NCBI GenBank assembly: GCA_035048495.1
Contig: CM068547.1
Coordinates: 21,583,913 to 21,647,912, forward strand
DNA from: Euptelea pleiosperma
Lineage: Eukaryota; Streptophyta; Magnoliopsida; Ranunculales; Eupteleaceae
DNA: 64,000 nt
Direction: 5' to 3'
Positions 35,315 through 46,925 of the stretch are shown piece after piece. Each line of letters begins with the position of its first letter. Within the stretch, counting starts at the first letter, position 1. The notes below the pieces were generated by a model. That model had not been told where the DNA came from. It saw only the letters and a list, made by a program, of their open reading frames with translations, and made no database searches. The position numbers were made by a program, and so were the translations under genes.

Positions 35315-37225
35315 GCATGTTGCCAATCCTTGGCAATTAGTGCGAAATAAATGAGCTTAAAAGGGCTCTGCACATGCTGCACACTTTTTCATATTAGCTC
35401 CGGGAAAACACCGTTCGTCAAATTATTGAATGGATGCAAAAACAGTTACATGCTAGCGAAGAGTTTGAAAGTTTTGGCAAGACTACAGATTGATAATCAT
35501 GACCCAGAATAGTCAGACTCTGTGTGTGTATGTGCTCAACATTCTCATCATCCGACAGTAAAGATTTCCAGATCACCTCTAAGTTTTTCTGCCTCGACCT
35601 CAAATCTCACATGTTTAGCACTCAGAATAGAATCACACAAGAAGGGTTTTCTTTTTTTCTCTCAATTTATATGTGAGGAGATGTATTTAATATAAAGAGG
35701 CAAAAGATCTCACATATATTTTATTTGAAGGAAGGACATCTTTAACAGAAGAAGATCTCATGATTGGAATACCACTTCACTCGGGAACGTCAGATCAAAC
35801 TCTATAGCTTCTCTTTCTCCAATCTCCACATTTTATGATCGTACTATCCTAGAATCAAGTAGGACTTTCCTGGGTTGTAATGAGGCTTAGGTCAGGTGTA
35901 GAGAGATAAAGGAATGCAGGATTTCAAAGGTCTTGAGAGGATATTGCCCTTTTCTAAAATTTTTCCTGCGGCGTAACACCATTATCTGGTTCTTTTTCCT
36001 TTTTTTCGTATTTTTCTCTTTTTCTTGATATTTCTGAGACTGCTCAATTTCTTTTCAGCTCTTCTTCATACTTTCTTTCTATATTTTGTTTTTGGCTTGA
36101 ACCACTTTCTTTTCCTCTTGATTCTTCTTCTTTACTTTTCTTCTTCACGGTACACCCACATCAGTTATTCTTTTGTCCATCTCAAAATAAGGGTAGCCAG
36201 TCATGTTTCGTAGCTGGACTGGATTTTAGGTTGATGGGTTTGCAAAGAAAAGGCTTTTATAGAAAGGTTCAAAGGGTTTCTAGTGAAGTATAATTCAGGT
36301 GAGTAAAAAGGCTGAATGGTTCAGAAAAAAAAATGGCCTAAATCATTTTCTAGGGTTTGCACTATCATGTATACTGTCTTGACTGGATATAGAGAAGGTT
36401 CTGTCGTAGTAATCCAATGTTGATGTCGTTCCGAGTTTTATGATCGAAGCAAAAGATAATGAGATCTCTCAACGAATATTGCGGGCATGAAGAATAGTGA
36501 GTCATCTTGTGACTTAGAATTGTTGTATAACACTCTGAATTGATTAAAGGCTCGAAAGCTCACTGGGTTAGGTCTCCACAATTATTCTCACAGGATCTCC
36601 AGAATTTCTAAACTTAGGGTGACTCTGATATTGATAGTGTACAATTGTGCCAAATCTGAGTTTTTCTGAGTTTTCAAACCTGCTGTAGTCACGCTTGACT
36701 TGACTCAACGCTAACTTTAAACAAAAATCGACATCCTCAATACTGACTTAACGAAGGTTTTTAGCTAATCAAAGTCAGGGTATTTGACACATTTTTTTGA
36801 AATTCTAGAAAACTTTTGGAGAACATCGGAAATCACCCCAAAAACAATGTTTTTTTTTTTTTTTTATCAAAATAAAGACATGAGTTTTGGTAAATACCCC
36901 ACCCCCAACCAAAATATAGCACCATCCTCGGTGCTCATGACCGGGACATAAAATGATGAAAAATCAGTGATGATGATGCAAAGATTCAGGAAGGATGTTA
37001 CCAAGTCGGCAGAAACTCGACAGTGTGTGGTACCTGATGATTGGAAGAATGAATGTACCTGCATTTTCAGAGATATAATAGTAATAACAAATACATGAGA
37101 CTCATGTACTCTAGGAATACCGGAATTGCCTTTCCGAAAGCGCTAAGTTTTACGTCTTCAGCCAGACATGACGGGGGTGACAGGCACCCCCAACCAAGTT
37201 GGAGCTCAGGAGACTGAGTGGATCA
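35315..37225 (-). other. Athila 3' non-coding region
   Basis: 1.9 kb between the integrase stop and the PPT. Athila elements often have an env-like ORF here; none longer than 65 codons is present and none shows a domain. Two additional GGTTGGGGG copies (36901-36911 and 37187-37195) resemble the PPT. Confidence 0.7.
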
Positions 37226-39676
37226 TCAGTCGACATAGGCAAGATCGATGAGATCAATTTCAAAAGTCTGAATGAACGACACATCAAGTTCATGGAATTG
37301 CTTAAGACGCTGGCCATTTACCTGGAATGAGGAGTGATCCTTGGGGTCCTCAATAGTGATTGCCCCAAAGGGTGTGACTGCGGTGACCGTATAAGGACCG
37401 GTCCACCAAGATTTCAGTTTCCCAGGGAAGAGATGGAGACGAGAATTATAAAGAAGGACCTTCTGTCCTGGATGGAACTCTTTCCTGAGGATGCTCTTGT
37501 CATGTATCCACTTCATTTTTGCTTTGTAATTTTTGGACAAGTTGTAGGCATCATTTCTGAGTTCTTCTAACTCATTCATTTGAAGTTTCCGCTCCTCCCC
37601 TACGGAGTCTAGGTTGAAGTTGAGCTTCTTAATGGCCCACAGGGCACGATGTTCAATCTCTACCGGAAGATGACAGGGTTTCCCAAAGACCAGACGATAG
37701 GGAGACATATTGAGTGGGGTCTTGTAGGCGGTTCTGTATGCCCATAAAGCATCAGTGAGACGAGTAGACCAGTCTTTACGTGTGGTATTGACTGTCTTCT
37801 CCAAGATCTGCTTGATCTGACGATTAGAAACCTCCACTTGACCACTAGTCTGCGGATGATAAGCTAGGGCAACCTTGTGGGTTACCCCATACTTTTTCAT
37901 TAATTTCTCGAATATCCTATTGCAGAAATGGGTGCCCCCATCACTAATGATGGCCTTAGGGGCACCGAATCGGGCGAAGATGAACTCCTTTAGGAATTTG
38001 ACCACTACTTTGTGGTCATTGGTCTTGGTGGGAATGGCTTCTATCCATTTGGACACATAGTCTACCGCAAGGAGAATGTACTCAAAACCGTAGGAAACGG
38101 GAAAGGGGCCCATGAAGTCGATGCCCCAAATGTCAAATATTTCATCGACCTGGATGGGAGTTAGGGGCATCATGTTCCTCTGGGAGATGCGGCCTAGATG
38201 CTGGCAATTAGGACAGGTTTTGCAGTAGATATGGGCATCTTTAAATAGTGTAGGCCAGTAGAATCCGCATTGCAGCACTTTTTCTACAGTCTTCTTAGTG
38301 CTGAAATGACCACCACAAGGTTGGTCATGACATGAGGACAAGATATTGAGTTGGTCCGACTCAGGGATACAGAGACGAATGATCTGGTCAGGACAGTATT
38401 TATACAAATAAGGGTCATCCCAAGAGTAGTACTTAACTCTTGCTAGGAATTGGCTTTTGTCCTGTTTTGACCAGTGTGAAGGCATTTCTTCGGTGACAAG
38501 GTAGTTGACAATGTCAGCATACCATGGATGAACGGAGATAGCGAACAGTTGTTCGTCTGGAAAGGTTTCAGGGATGGGCTGGGTGTCGAAGGATGACTCT
38601 AAAGTCAGTCTAGACAAGTGATCAGCCACTACATTCTCAGTTCCTTTCTTATCCTTAATCTCGAGGTCAAATTCTTGCAGTAAGAGAATCCATCGAATTA
38701 ATCGAGGTTTGGTTTTCTTTTTCGACATGAGATAACGAAGGGCTGCATGATCAGTGTACACAACCACCTTAGTGGCTAAGAGGTACTGACAGAATTTATC
38801 GAGAGCGAAGACTACCGCTAGGAGTTCTTTCTCAGTGGTGGAGTAATTCATTTGGGCAGAGTTAAGAGTTTTGCTCGCGTAGTAGATCACGTGTGACCTT
38901 TTGTCAACTCTCTGCCCTAGAACAGCGCCTAACGCGTAGTCAGAAGCATCGCACATTACCTCAAAAGGTAGAGTCCAATCCGGGGGACGGATAATGGGCG
39001 CAATAGTGAGCTCAGATTTGAGACGCTCAAATGCCTTGACACAGTCAGCATTCAAGTCGAAAGGACTATCTTTAGCTAGAAGATGGGACAGAGGTCGAGC
39101 GATTTGAGAGAAGTCCTTGATGAATCGCCTATAGAATCCTCCGTGTCCCAAAAAGGATTGGATGTCACGTACGGACTTAGGAATGGGCAAGGTCGAGATG
39201 ATATCGATTTTAGCTTTGTCGACCTCAATGCCCTGATGGGAAATGACATGTCCCAGAACAATGCCCTTCGTCACCATGAAGTGGCATTTCTCCCAATTGA
39301 GGACAAGTTGCTTGTCCTGACAGCGTTGAAGTACAAGCCCTAGATGGTTCAGACAGTCATCAAAGGATGACCCAAAGACTGAGAAGTCGTCCATAAAGAC
39401 TTCGAGGAATTTTTCCACCATGTCAGAGAATATGCTCATCATACACCTTTGAAAAGTCGCGGGTGCATTGCAGAGGCCAAAGGGCATGCGCTTGTAGGCA
39501 AAAGTGCCAAAGGGACAGGTGAAAGTTGTCTTCTCATGATCCTCAGGGGCGATGGGTATTTGATTATACCCTGAGTAACCATCGAGGAAGCAGTAATAGG
39601 AGTGACCTGCTAGTCTCTCCAACATTTGGTCTATGAAGGGTAAAGGAAAATGGTCCTTCCTAGTGTTGGTGTTGAG
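37226..39676 (-). CDS. pol: Athila pol: reverse transcriptase, RNase H, integrase
   Basis: About 800 codons open to the stop at 37226. The first Met in this open stretch (39625) is within the RT, because a TGA at about 39674-39676 cuts the frame from its N-terminal part. Counting from that Met: RT LDGYSGY 14-20 and catalytic FMDD 77-80; RNase H acidic residues D226, E265, D292 and D335; integrase zinc finger with H440, C471 and C474; integrase core D503, D562 and E598 with DD35E spacing; then a ~200-residue C-terminal region without a clear chromodomain. All catalytic residues look intact. It would copy the RNA to DNA and insert it. The protein is probably made as a Gag-Pol polyprotein, which the upstream stops now prevent. 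Confidence 0.93.
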   Translation of the reverse strand, partial: LNTNTRKDHFPLPFIDQMLERLAGHSYYCFLDGYSGYNQIPIAPEDHEKTTFTCPFGTFAYKRMPFGLCNAPATFQRCMMSIFSDMVEKFLEVFMDDFSVFGSSFDDCLNHLGLVLQRCQDKQLVLNWEKCHFMVTKGIVLGHVISHQGIEVDKAKIDIISTLPIPKSVRDIQSFLGHGGFYRRFIKDFSQIARPLSHLLAKDSPFDLNADCVKAFERLKSELTIAPIIRPPDWTLPFEVMCDASDYALGAVLGQRVDKRSHVIYYASKTLNSAQMNYSTTEKELLAVVFALDKFCQYLLATKVVVYTDHAALRYLMSKKKTKPRLIRWILLLQEFDLEIKDKKGTENVVADHLSRLTLESSFDTQPIPETFPDEQLFAISVHPWYADIVNYLVTEEMPSHWSKQDKSQFLARVKYYSWDDPYLYKYCPDQIIRLCIPESDQLNILSSCHDQPCGGHFSTKKTVEKVLQCGFYWPTLFKDAHIYCKTCPNCQHLGRISQRNMMPLTPIQVDEIFDIWGIDFMGPFPVSYGFEYILLAVDYVSKWIEAIPTKTNDHKVVVKFLKEFIFARFGAPKAIISDGGTHFCNRIFEKLMKKYGVTHKVALAYHPQTSGQVEVSNRQIKQILEKTVNTTRKDWSTRLTDALWAYRTAYKTPLNMSPYRLVFGKPCHLPVEIEHRALWAIKKLNFNLDSVGEERKLQMNELEELRNDAYNLSKNYKAKMKWIHDKSILRKEFHPGQKVLLYNSRLHLFPGKLKSWWTGPYTVTAVTPFGAITIEDPKDHSSFQVNGQRLKQFHELDVSFIQTFEIDLIDLAYVD

Positions 39677-40512
39677 TCATCGGTAATCGATGCAGACTCT
39701 CCACCCTTTCTTCAGGCGCTGGGTGACCATTTCCTTGTTCTCATTTTCCACAACTGTGAATCCTGCCTTTTTAGGGACAACATGAATAGGACTCACCCAT
39801 TTGCTATCTGAGATGGGGTAAATGATACCCGCATCTAACAGTTTAAGAACCTCATCCCGGACTACATCCTTCAAGACGGGGTTCAACCTCCTCTGGTGTT
39901 CTCGAGAGGTTTTGGATTCATCCTCGAGATAGATGTGATGTTGGCACACCGAGGGGTCTATTCCACGAATATCATCTATAGTCCAACCTATCGCAGATTT
40001 GTGCTCGTTGAGCAGCTCGAGAAGTTTCTTACGTTCACTCTCAGACAAAGCGGAAGCAATAATGACAGGGTAGGTTTCCTTAGGACCAAGATAGGCATAG
40101 GAAAGATCTGTGGGAAGAGGCTTAAGCTCCAATATTGGAGCAGATGAAGTAGAAATAGGTGTCACAGAAGACACGGATTGAAGAGGTTTGACTTCAGTAG
40201 GTAAAGGAATGATGGGTTCTCTGGCCATGGTTATAAGAGGCTCGAACTCGATGAGTGGAGCGGGGATCTCTAGTAGTGGAGCGGTCTCCAAAAGATCATT
40301 GAGATCAGAAATAGCTGACTCTGTTGCAAAGTCAGCTCCAAAGTGTTCTAGACACTACTTAAGAATATCTTCGGTGGAGTCTGGGATTAGACTCTCAACG
40401 GCACACATTTCATCGGTCACTTCGCGATCGGCATCTTGTTGCATTAAACGAAAGATGTTGACCTCAGCTTTGAGGTTACCAAAAGCAATGGACATGTTTC
40501 CGTCCCGGCACC
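39677..40512 (-). pseudogene. Athila pol, protease-RT linker and RT N-terminus
   Basis: Read from 40512, DGNMSIAFGNLKAEVNIF is the segment that follows protease in Athila. A TAG near 40355 (after EDILK) breaks the frame. From 40291 an open stretch of 204 codons follows with a Pro/Leu-rich linker and the RT N-terminus (KWVSPIHVVPKKAG, GWRVCIDYR), stopping at the TGA where RT should continue as LN. With 40943-41557 it is the upstream part of the same polyprotein. The two stops and the insertion at 40513 make it non-functional. Confidence 0.88.
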
Positions 40513-40942
40513 TGATATTCGCTCAAAAGTGCTTATTTTAAGCAATTATCCTTTTAGCGTTATTGCATTCTCCTACGTAAAATACTCTATTTACCTACTT
40601 TTCTACGTAAGAGTCTCTTGTGTTGCGTAGAACACACTTTTCTGGACGAAATGGTATATTTGCATGCATTAAACACATTTTCGGAAGTCTAGACATGTAG
40701 TCATTCTGATAGAGTCTCATTACGCGCTTCTTCTGTCGCAGGAAACCCCGATGGGACAATTCTCGAGACTTGCGAGCCCACATCGATCAGGAAAGCCCAT
40801 TATCAAAGCTTAAAGAGCCCACATGCTATGACTAAAAGATATGGGCCAACTATGAGGACCAAAAAGCCGGCCCAAAGAACGAAGAGAGCAGGAGAGCCAA
40901 TGACCAAGAGACGGACCAAAGCGTTTAAAGCCACATGAGTCA
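40513..40942 (+). mobile_element. 430-bp internally deleted Athila solo LTR
   Basis: TGATATTCGCTC at 40513 is the LTR start. The copy ends GAGTCA at 40942 and is flanked by GCACC at 40508-40512 and 40943-40947. Full LTRs continue GAGTCAGCAAAG at that point. It sits between the protease ending ANAHIGC and the following CRDGNMS segment, opposite to the element it disrupts. Confidence 0.88.
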
Positions 40943-41557
40943 GCACCCGATGTGTGCGTTCGCGGTGGCAAGGAATGGATGGCCTAAGATGACCGGAATG
41001 CGGTTATCCTGACATGGCTCGGTGTCGAGAATGATAAAGTCCACAGGATAATAAAAGTCAGCGACTTTTACTAGGACATCTTCAATGATTCCTCTTGGAA
41101 TCTTGATGGACTGATCAGCCAATTTCAGGGTGACATTGGTAGGCTTCATATCTTTCAGTCCTAACTGCTGATATACCGAGAATGGTATGAGGTTGACGCT
41201 AGCCCCTAAATCTAGCAAGGCAGTGCAGCTAAAGTTGTCACCAATTTCACATTGGACAGTTGGGCTACCTGGATCCTTGTGTTTGATCACACTGTTGCGT
41301 TGAATGAACGCGGTAGCTTTTTCGGCCAAGAAGGCAGCTTTGGGTACATGCGTACGCCGCTTAACTGTGCACAAGTCCTTGAGGAATTTGGCATAGGAAG
41401 GGATTTGCTTGATAGCAGAAAGGAATGGGATATTGATCTGGACGTCTTTAAAGACATCTAAGATCTCAGAGAATTGCTGATCCCGCTTATCTTGGACAAG
41501 TCTGTCCGGGAAGGGAGGCTTTACTCGACAAATGGATTTGTCTTTAGCCTTAGATTT
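40943..41557 (-). pseudogene. Athila protease region of gag-pol
   Basis: Follows Gag after a TAG at ~41555. The first ~60 residues (PFPDRLVQDKRDQQFSEILD, then INIPFLSAIKQIPSYAKFLK) are the conserved region before the protease in Athila polyproteins. The retropepsin active site reads LLDLGASVNLIP, with Leu where most family members have Thr in D[TS]GA. The flap and ILGHPFLATANA motif follow. It would cleave the Gag-Pol polyprotein. The downstream end is cut by the 430-bp LTR remnant. Confidence 0.88.
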
Positions 41558-42990
41558 CTACACAGGGATATCTGATGTTGGTGCAGAGGTAGAAGAAGCA
41601 GAGGTAGGATTTGGACTAGTTTCCACAGTGCGAGTGATGGGTGCTGGAGATGGCACCGGTGGTGGTTGGACTCCCATGTCCACAGTTTTTCCAGATCGTA
41701 GGGTGGTTACAGCTTGCACCTCCCCTTGACAATTCTCATTCTGGCTTTGAGATTGGGAACCGATCTCATATACTGCTCCTTTGGCATTTCCTTTTGGGTT
41801 AGCGATGGGTTGGCTAGGAAAAATGCCTTTAGCTTTCTCAGCTTCCAAGTTGCCTAAGCGTTGCTCTAGACGAAGCATGGATTGTTGTTGCTGTTGCTCT
41901 AGGCGTTGCATAGATTGTTGTTGCTGAGTAATGAGTTGAGCTAGAAGGTCTTCGATACCGGATTTGGGGACCGACTGTTGGGGGGCAGCTAATGGGAGCT
42001 GAGGCACCAATTCGCGACTCGAGCTCATCGGGGCATTATAGTTATAGGCTGGAGAATTAGTTGGGACAATCTGTTGGTTCTGAAAGTTCTGGGGAACTCT
42101 TTGCTGATTCTGAAATGTGCTCTGTTGTCCAGAGTATTGACCCTGTTGGAACTGCTGGTTCTGAGTAGATGGGTACTGATTCTGCTGGTATTGTCCCTGA
42201 TTGAATTGCCTATTGGGTTGATTGAACCCAGGAGGATACATGCCCTGAGGTTGACGTGGAGGTTGAGCTTGTGGTTGAGTAGACTGAGGCCTCCAAGAGA
42301 AGTTAGGGTGGTTTCTCGTGTCCGGATGATAAGATTGACTATACGAGTTCTGAGTGGGTGGTTTGTATGTGCTGAACGCACAAACTTCTTCCTGAAAAGG
42401 ATTAGACCATCCTTCATTCAAAGGACAATGATCAGTAGTATGGGAGGGTTGCAGGCAGAGGGTGCAGGATTCCATAGGGCTCTCGTGTCCCACATGCATG
42501 ACTGGGGTAGACTGTTGAGTAGGCTTTTGGACAGACACAGCCAGTGCTGAGACTGACTTGCTCAACTCTTGAATGACAGATCGAAGCTCAGTATCAGCTG
42601 TAGCATCATGTCCCTTGGTTGTCCTTTGGACCGAAGTGGTTCGACTAAACTCTGAGTCAGTCGTCCAATGTTGAGAGTTTTCTCCTAACTCTCCCAAGAA
42701 TTTGTATGCATCGGTCGGAGTGTGGTGCAGGAATTTTCCTTGGCACATTGACTCTACCATGGTCCGGGACTCATCAGTAAGTCCCTTGTAGAAGACATGG
42801 ACAAGATTGCCCTTGTCGATGCTATGGTGGGGACACTTAGTCAGGTAGTCTTGGAATCTATCCCATGCTTCAAAAAATTTCTCATCGGACTTCTGTCTAA
42901 AGTCCTGAATGAGTTGCTTCATTTGGTTGGTCCGAGTCATGGGGTAGAATTTAGACATGAATTTGCCCACCAATTCTTTCCAACTCTGAT
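41558..42990 (-). CDS. gag: Athila Gag, C-terminal part with CCHC knuckle
   Basis: 471 codons from the Met at 42973 to the TAG at 41558, in a different frame from the N-terminal Gag part. Residues 1-100 are the retrotransposon Gag core (FYPMTRTNQMKQ, KCPHHSIDKG, FYKGL). One CCHC zinc knuckle, CX2CX4HX4C, lies at C170, C173, H178 and C183. A Gln/Asn/Pro-rich tail covers about 205-380. Gag forms the virus-like particle and packages RNA through the knuckle. In an intact copy the frame would continue into the N-terminal part; a 2-nt loss near 42985-42990 breaks it. Confidence 0.88.
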
Positions 42991-43476
42991 TGAATCAGCG
43001 GGTAAGGAGTAGAGCCAATCTGAGGCTCTGTCTTTGAGCGAGAATGGGAAAACTCGCAGACGCACATTGTCATCATCGAGGTTCTGATTCTTGAAAAGTA
43101 GGATGACATGTTGGAATTCCCGAATATGGGAATATGGGTCTTCTCTTGGGAGACCACGAAAGGTTGGCAGCATTTGGATCGTCTGTGGCCTGATCTCGAA
43201 CTGTACCGCCGTAGTAGGTGGGAGAACAATGCAAGTGGGCGGATTTGCAGAGATAGGAGCGAACGTCTCGATAAGAGGTCGTTCGACTGCCATGACTACA
43301 AAGGTAGTAGTACTGGGGGAGGCGGGTGGTGAAAGAGATGGGGAAGAATTCAGTGGAGGATCCACTATAGGGACGTGATTCTCAGATCGAACCAAGCGTT
43401 TGTTCGACGATTCCAAACGGGCATACGCGAATGAGGCAAGCTCTATACTTGGCAAAAAGTTGCCAGAGACGAACAC
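42985..43476 (-). pseudogene. gag: Athila Gag, N-terminal part
   Basis: Starts at the Met at 43476. A Ser/Pro-rich N-terminus leads into IRPQTIQMLPTFRGLPREDPYSHIREFQHV and SLKDRASDWLYSLP, the conserved start of plant gypsy Gag. It goes out of frame after LPADSIR, where intact copies would read W-KELVGKF, as the following frame does. The leader lies upstream of it. Confidence 0.85.
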
Positions 43477-45115
43477 TATCCTAAATGATGCACACCAAGC
43501 ACAGATAATCCTATTCTAAGCAATCAGGATATATTTTAGGAATTATCTTTGTTAGTTTTGGGGCTAGAGTAGATTATGACAGTGGGCGGACCACTGGTTT
43601 ATCTTTTAACCGCCGGACTAACTATTTTGCACTCAGAGGTTCTCACCAGGCTACACTCTTCAGAGCGAATCCTTTAGTACTAGCTCTAGTTAACAACAAG
43701 GCAATCCGAAGCCTAGACAGACGTGCGGCACAATGGCTGACTTAAGTACATCCCAGACTAACCGGATTGGTCAAGTGTATAAGAAGAGTATTCCCTCGGG
43801 TTAAGCTAGGGTTGATGTGTGTTCCTAGTCCACACGCAACTAACCGCCGAATAGTCCAAGATGCCACGTCGAGCTCAGTGTACTTGAGTAGCAGGGACTT
43901 ATGGGTGTGTTAGACAACAGGGACCCGCGCTCGTGGTCTTATTTCGATTGGATGTTAAGCGGGTTCGCTTTGTATGGATTTTTCCTCGAACACCGGGCTA
44001 ATTGGCTCTACTTCTTGATTCTTTTTAATTAAATGGAGCCTTGGGATCAAATCAGATGGAATGATGAGGTGGGTGATGAAATCCCACCAGTTTCAATTTG
44101 GAGCTGGGTCTGCTCTTTTAGAGTGGATTGATTAACGGCCACGCCACGCAAGTCGAAGAATATGGATGCGAAAGCAAATAGACAAGCGGCAATGAGTCAC
44201 CCAACGGCGCAGTATCGCACTCAAGGCGAGGATAGAGACTTACCTCCCGTGGGCCACGCCACGGGGTCGCCTCCGTGGGTTAAAGAGGGGTATCCTAATG
44301 GGCTTGGGCCCGACTCCACCTCTTTGAGCTTTCGCTCTCTACCCACACTGGATCGTGTTCCTGCAGAAAAGTTAGATCGCACGGTCTAGGTATTCGGGAT
44401 TCTATTTGGAAGATCCTTGCCTTTTTGGGGTTCACTGAACAAGCACTAGATTTAGGCAAGTTTTTGAATTAGTTTCCAAATTCGAGATGGGTTAAAATTT
44501 AGGAATTTCCAGATTGGAAAATACCTAGATTGGAAAGTTTCCTGAACGGTGGAGATCTTCCAAGAAAGATTTGATTGCGAGATCCCTTATAATTTTTGGG
44601 AAATTTCCCAAAATTGAAATTCTGCTAGATTTGGGATGTTTCCTTTTGCAGACTTTTCCAAATTCGGAAGATTTCTAAAGATAGAAATTCTTCTAAAGAG
44701 GAAACTTCTAAGAGGGGAAACCCTAATTAAGCAGAGTTTCAAGATTTTGGAATCTTTCCAAAAATCGCAAATCCTTGATTGGTGATTTCTAAAAATCTGC
44801 AGAATATAAAACTCTAATTTTTTTGAATTTTGATTTTTTAATTTTTTTGGTAATTTTCGCTTAATCTAGGGTTTCTAAAAAACCCTAGAACAAGATCTAG
44901 CAGTTATATGGAAAGCAGTAAAATTCCTAAATTATTACAACTTTGCACTCGGCCTTTCGAGGCATTAAAAATAGTAATTTAAAAATTGCTAAAAATTACT
45001 AAAAACCAAAAATAGAAAGTTTTCCGAAAAGGTCGGGCTGGCCAAATTGAGCAGCTTTCTGATTTAGCAACTTTCCAATTCCGTCTTTACGTCCTTTTTC
45101 GCACTTTCGGTCACC
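43477..45115 (-). other. Athila 5' leader
   Basis: 1.6 kb between the PBS and the Gag start, with no long frame. It is collinear with the derivative's leader at 28261-29891 and includes the hairpin/donor at 44241-44265. Confidence 0.7.
44241..44265 (-). promoter_or_regulatory. leader hairpin plus splice donor, Athila
   Basis: Stem CCCGTGG/CCACGGG at 44246-44265 on the minus strand, followed by GAG|GTAAGT with donor GT at 44243-44242. The hairpin is identical to the one at 29091-29110, while the surroundings differ more. Confidence 0.55.
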
Positions 45116-45133
45116 CGAGCGGCAGCGGCGCCA
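45116..45133 (-). other. Athila primer-binding site (PBS)
   Basis: TGGCGCCGCTGCCGCTCG on the minus strand, two nucleotides after the LTR end. The first eight bases match the PBS of the derivative, but the rest is changed, so pairing to the same tRNA would be weaker. Confidence 0.75.
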
Positions 45134-45135
45134 TT

Positions 45136-46892
45136 TGGAAGTAGGATTTTTCCGCGTCATTGATTACGGAAACCCTAACTTCAACAAGATTTGTAATTTG
45201 ATCCGATTATCCTATAAAATTCAGAGATTCTGTATAGGGATTCGTGTCGGATGTCGATCCGCACTCGGGGTTAGTTAGCGCGATTCATGAACATGAAATA
45301 ACGGATTTATCTTAGAAATTGTGAGGGGTGAGAATGGTGAAGCGATTTAAAACAAGATTGCTTGATTTTAGAGAGAGAAATTATCATAATCTACCAAAAA
45401 AAAAATACTAATGAAGGAAATCAACCACAACCAACAAAAGTAATTCATCATTTAAAAATCCAAGGTTCTTACAATAATTCGAAATAAAAAAGTAACAATA
45501 ACAATGTAAAATAATGAAAGACTGAGCTAGAGAGAAAAACTGAGTTCTAAAGAGAGAAAGTAGAGAGAGAGATGAGAGACTAAAGGATGAAAGAGAAAGT
45601 GGTAGAGAGAGAAAGTGAAAAGGAAGAGAGAGAAAGTTAGAGAGTGCTCACCTATTTCACACTTACCATGAAGAGTTTGTGGAGGCATGCAGCAAGGTTG
45701 CGGAGGCAATCGATTAGAAAGTGGGATCGTGGGGATCCAACGGGGAGTACTGTGCAGCAACAGGGAGATGGAAGCTACAGCATCCTCTCCTCCTTTTTTT
45801 TTTTTTATTTTTTTTGTTCTTTTCCCATTTTTTTTTAGAGGATAGTTGGGAGGGTTGAAAGGAGAAGAGGTCGAATGGGGGAGGTTGCAGCTGTGGTGGT
45901 TGTGGTGTAGACGGACTGAAGAGGGCGGAGGTGGTGTAGCAACAGCAGGAGGCGGTGATGTGCACCCAGCAGCGTGCAGGTGGCACAAGAAAGTTGCAGC
46001 TGTGGTGGTTGTGGTGTAGACGGACTGAAGAGGGCGGAGGTGGTGCGTTGAGGGATCAACAGGCGGTAACTGCAGGTGGCACTCGTAGGCGAGGAAGGAA
46101 GTGCTACAGCGGTGGTTGGCGGTGCCCCACCTGCAAGGAGATGTTTAAGGGGAGGAGTCGAACGGCTTCCTCCTCCCTTCTTCTTCCCTCTTTCTCTATA
46201 TTCTCTTTTTTTTTTTTTTTTTTTGTGAGAAAGAGAGATCTCCAAAGGAACATGTGAGGACCGTTTTTGGGAGAGTGCAAAAGAGAAGAAGATGGAGAGG
46301 GGGAGTGAGGACGGTTTAGGGTTGTTGCTGGTGCTAACAGCAACTGGTGGAGAGATACGTGGACACTTGCTGGTGCGTGCTTGCAACACCGGCAGGGACA
46401 CTTGCTGGTGCGTGCTTGCAGTGAGGGTGAGGTGCAGATGATGAACCGGCGTGAAGCACAGCAAGATGGGCGGCTGGACGGTGTGGAGATGGGGGCGGTT
46501 CGTGACGTGGTGATCGGAGTTGCAGGCTGCAACTTCGGTGGGCAAGACGTGAAGAAGGAGCAGTGCTGCCCGTGGCAGCAAGATCTGCTGCGCGCAGACG
46601 GAGGGGGAGAGCTTTTAGATGGAGGAGAAGAAGAAGAAGAAAGCAGAAGAAAAAGAAGAGAAGAAGATGGCGGCCGGAGTTCTGCAACTCCGGCCGGAAT
46701 GAAGAAGAAGAAGAAGAAGAAGAAGAAGAAGAAGAAAGAGAAGGGAAGAGGAGGAGGAAGAACGGCAGGGGAAGGTTTTGGGGAGAGAAAGGAGAGGAAA
46801 GGAGGGGGATTAGGGTTCGAACGAACCCCTCTCCTTCTCCTTTTAAAGCTCCCTATTTCCATTAATGGAAATAGGGTATTTTTAAAATAAAA

Positions 46893-46925
<33 letters not shown>

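Noticed and set aside
35315..37225. Hidden env-like ORF after Athila integrase
   Set aside because: No minus-strand frame over about 65 codons and no domain; the block is also present in the non-coding derivative, which suggests a cis-acting rather than coding role.
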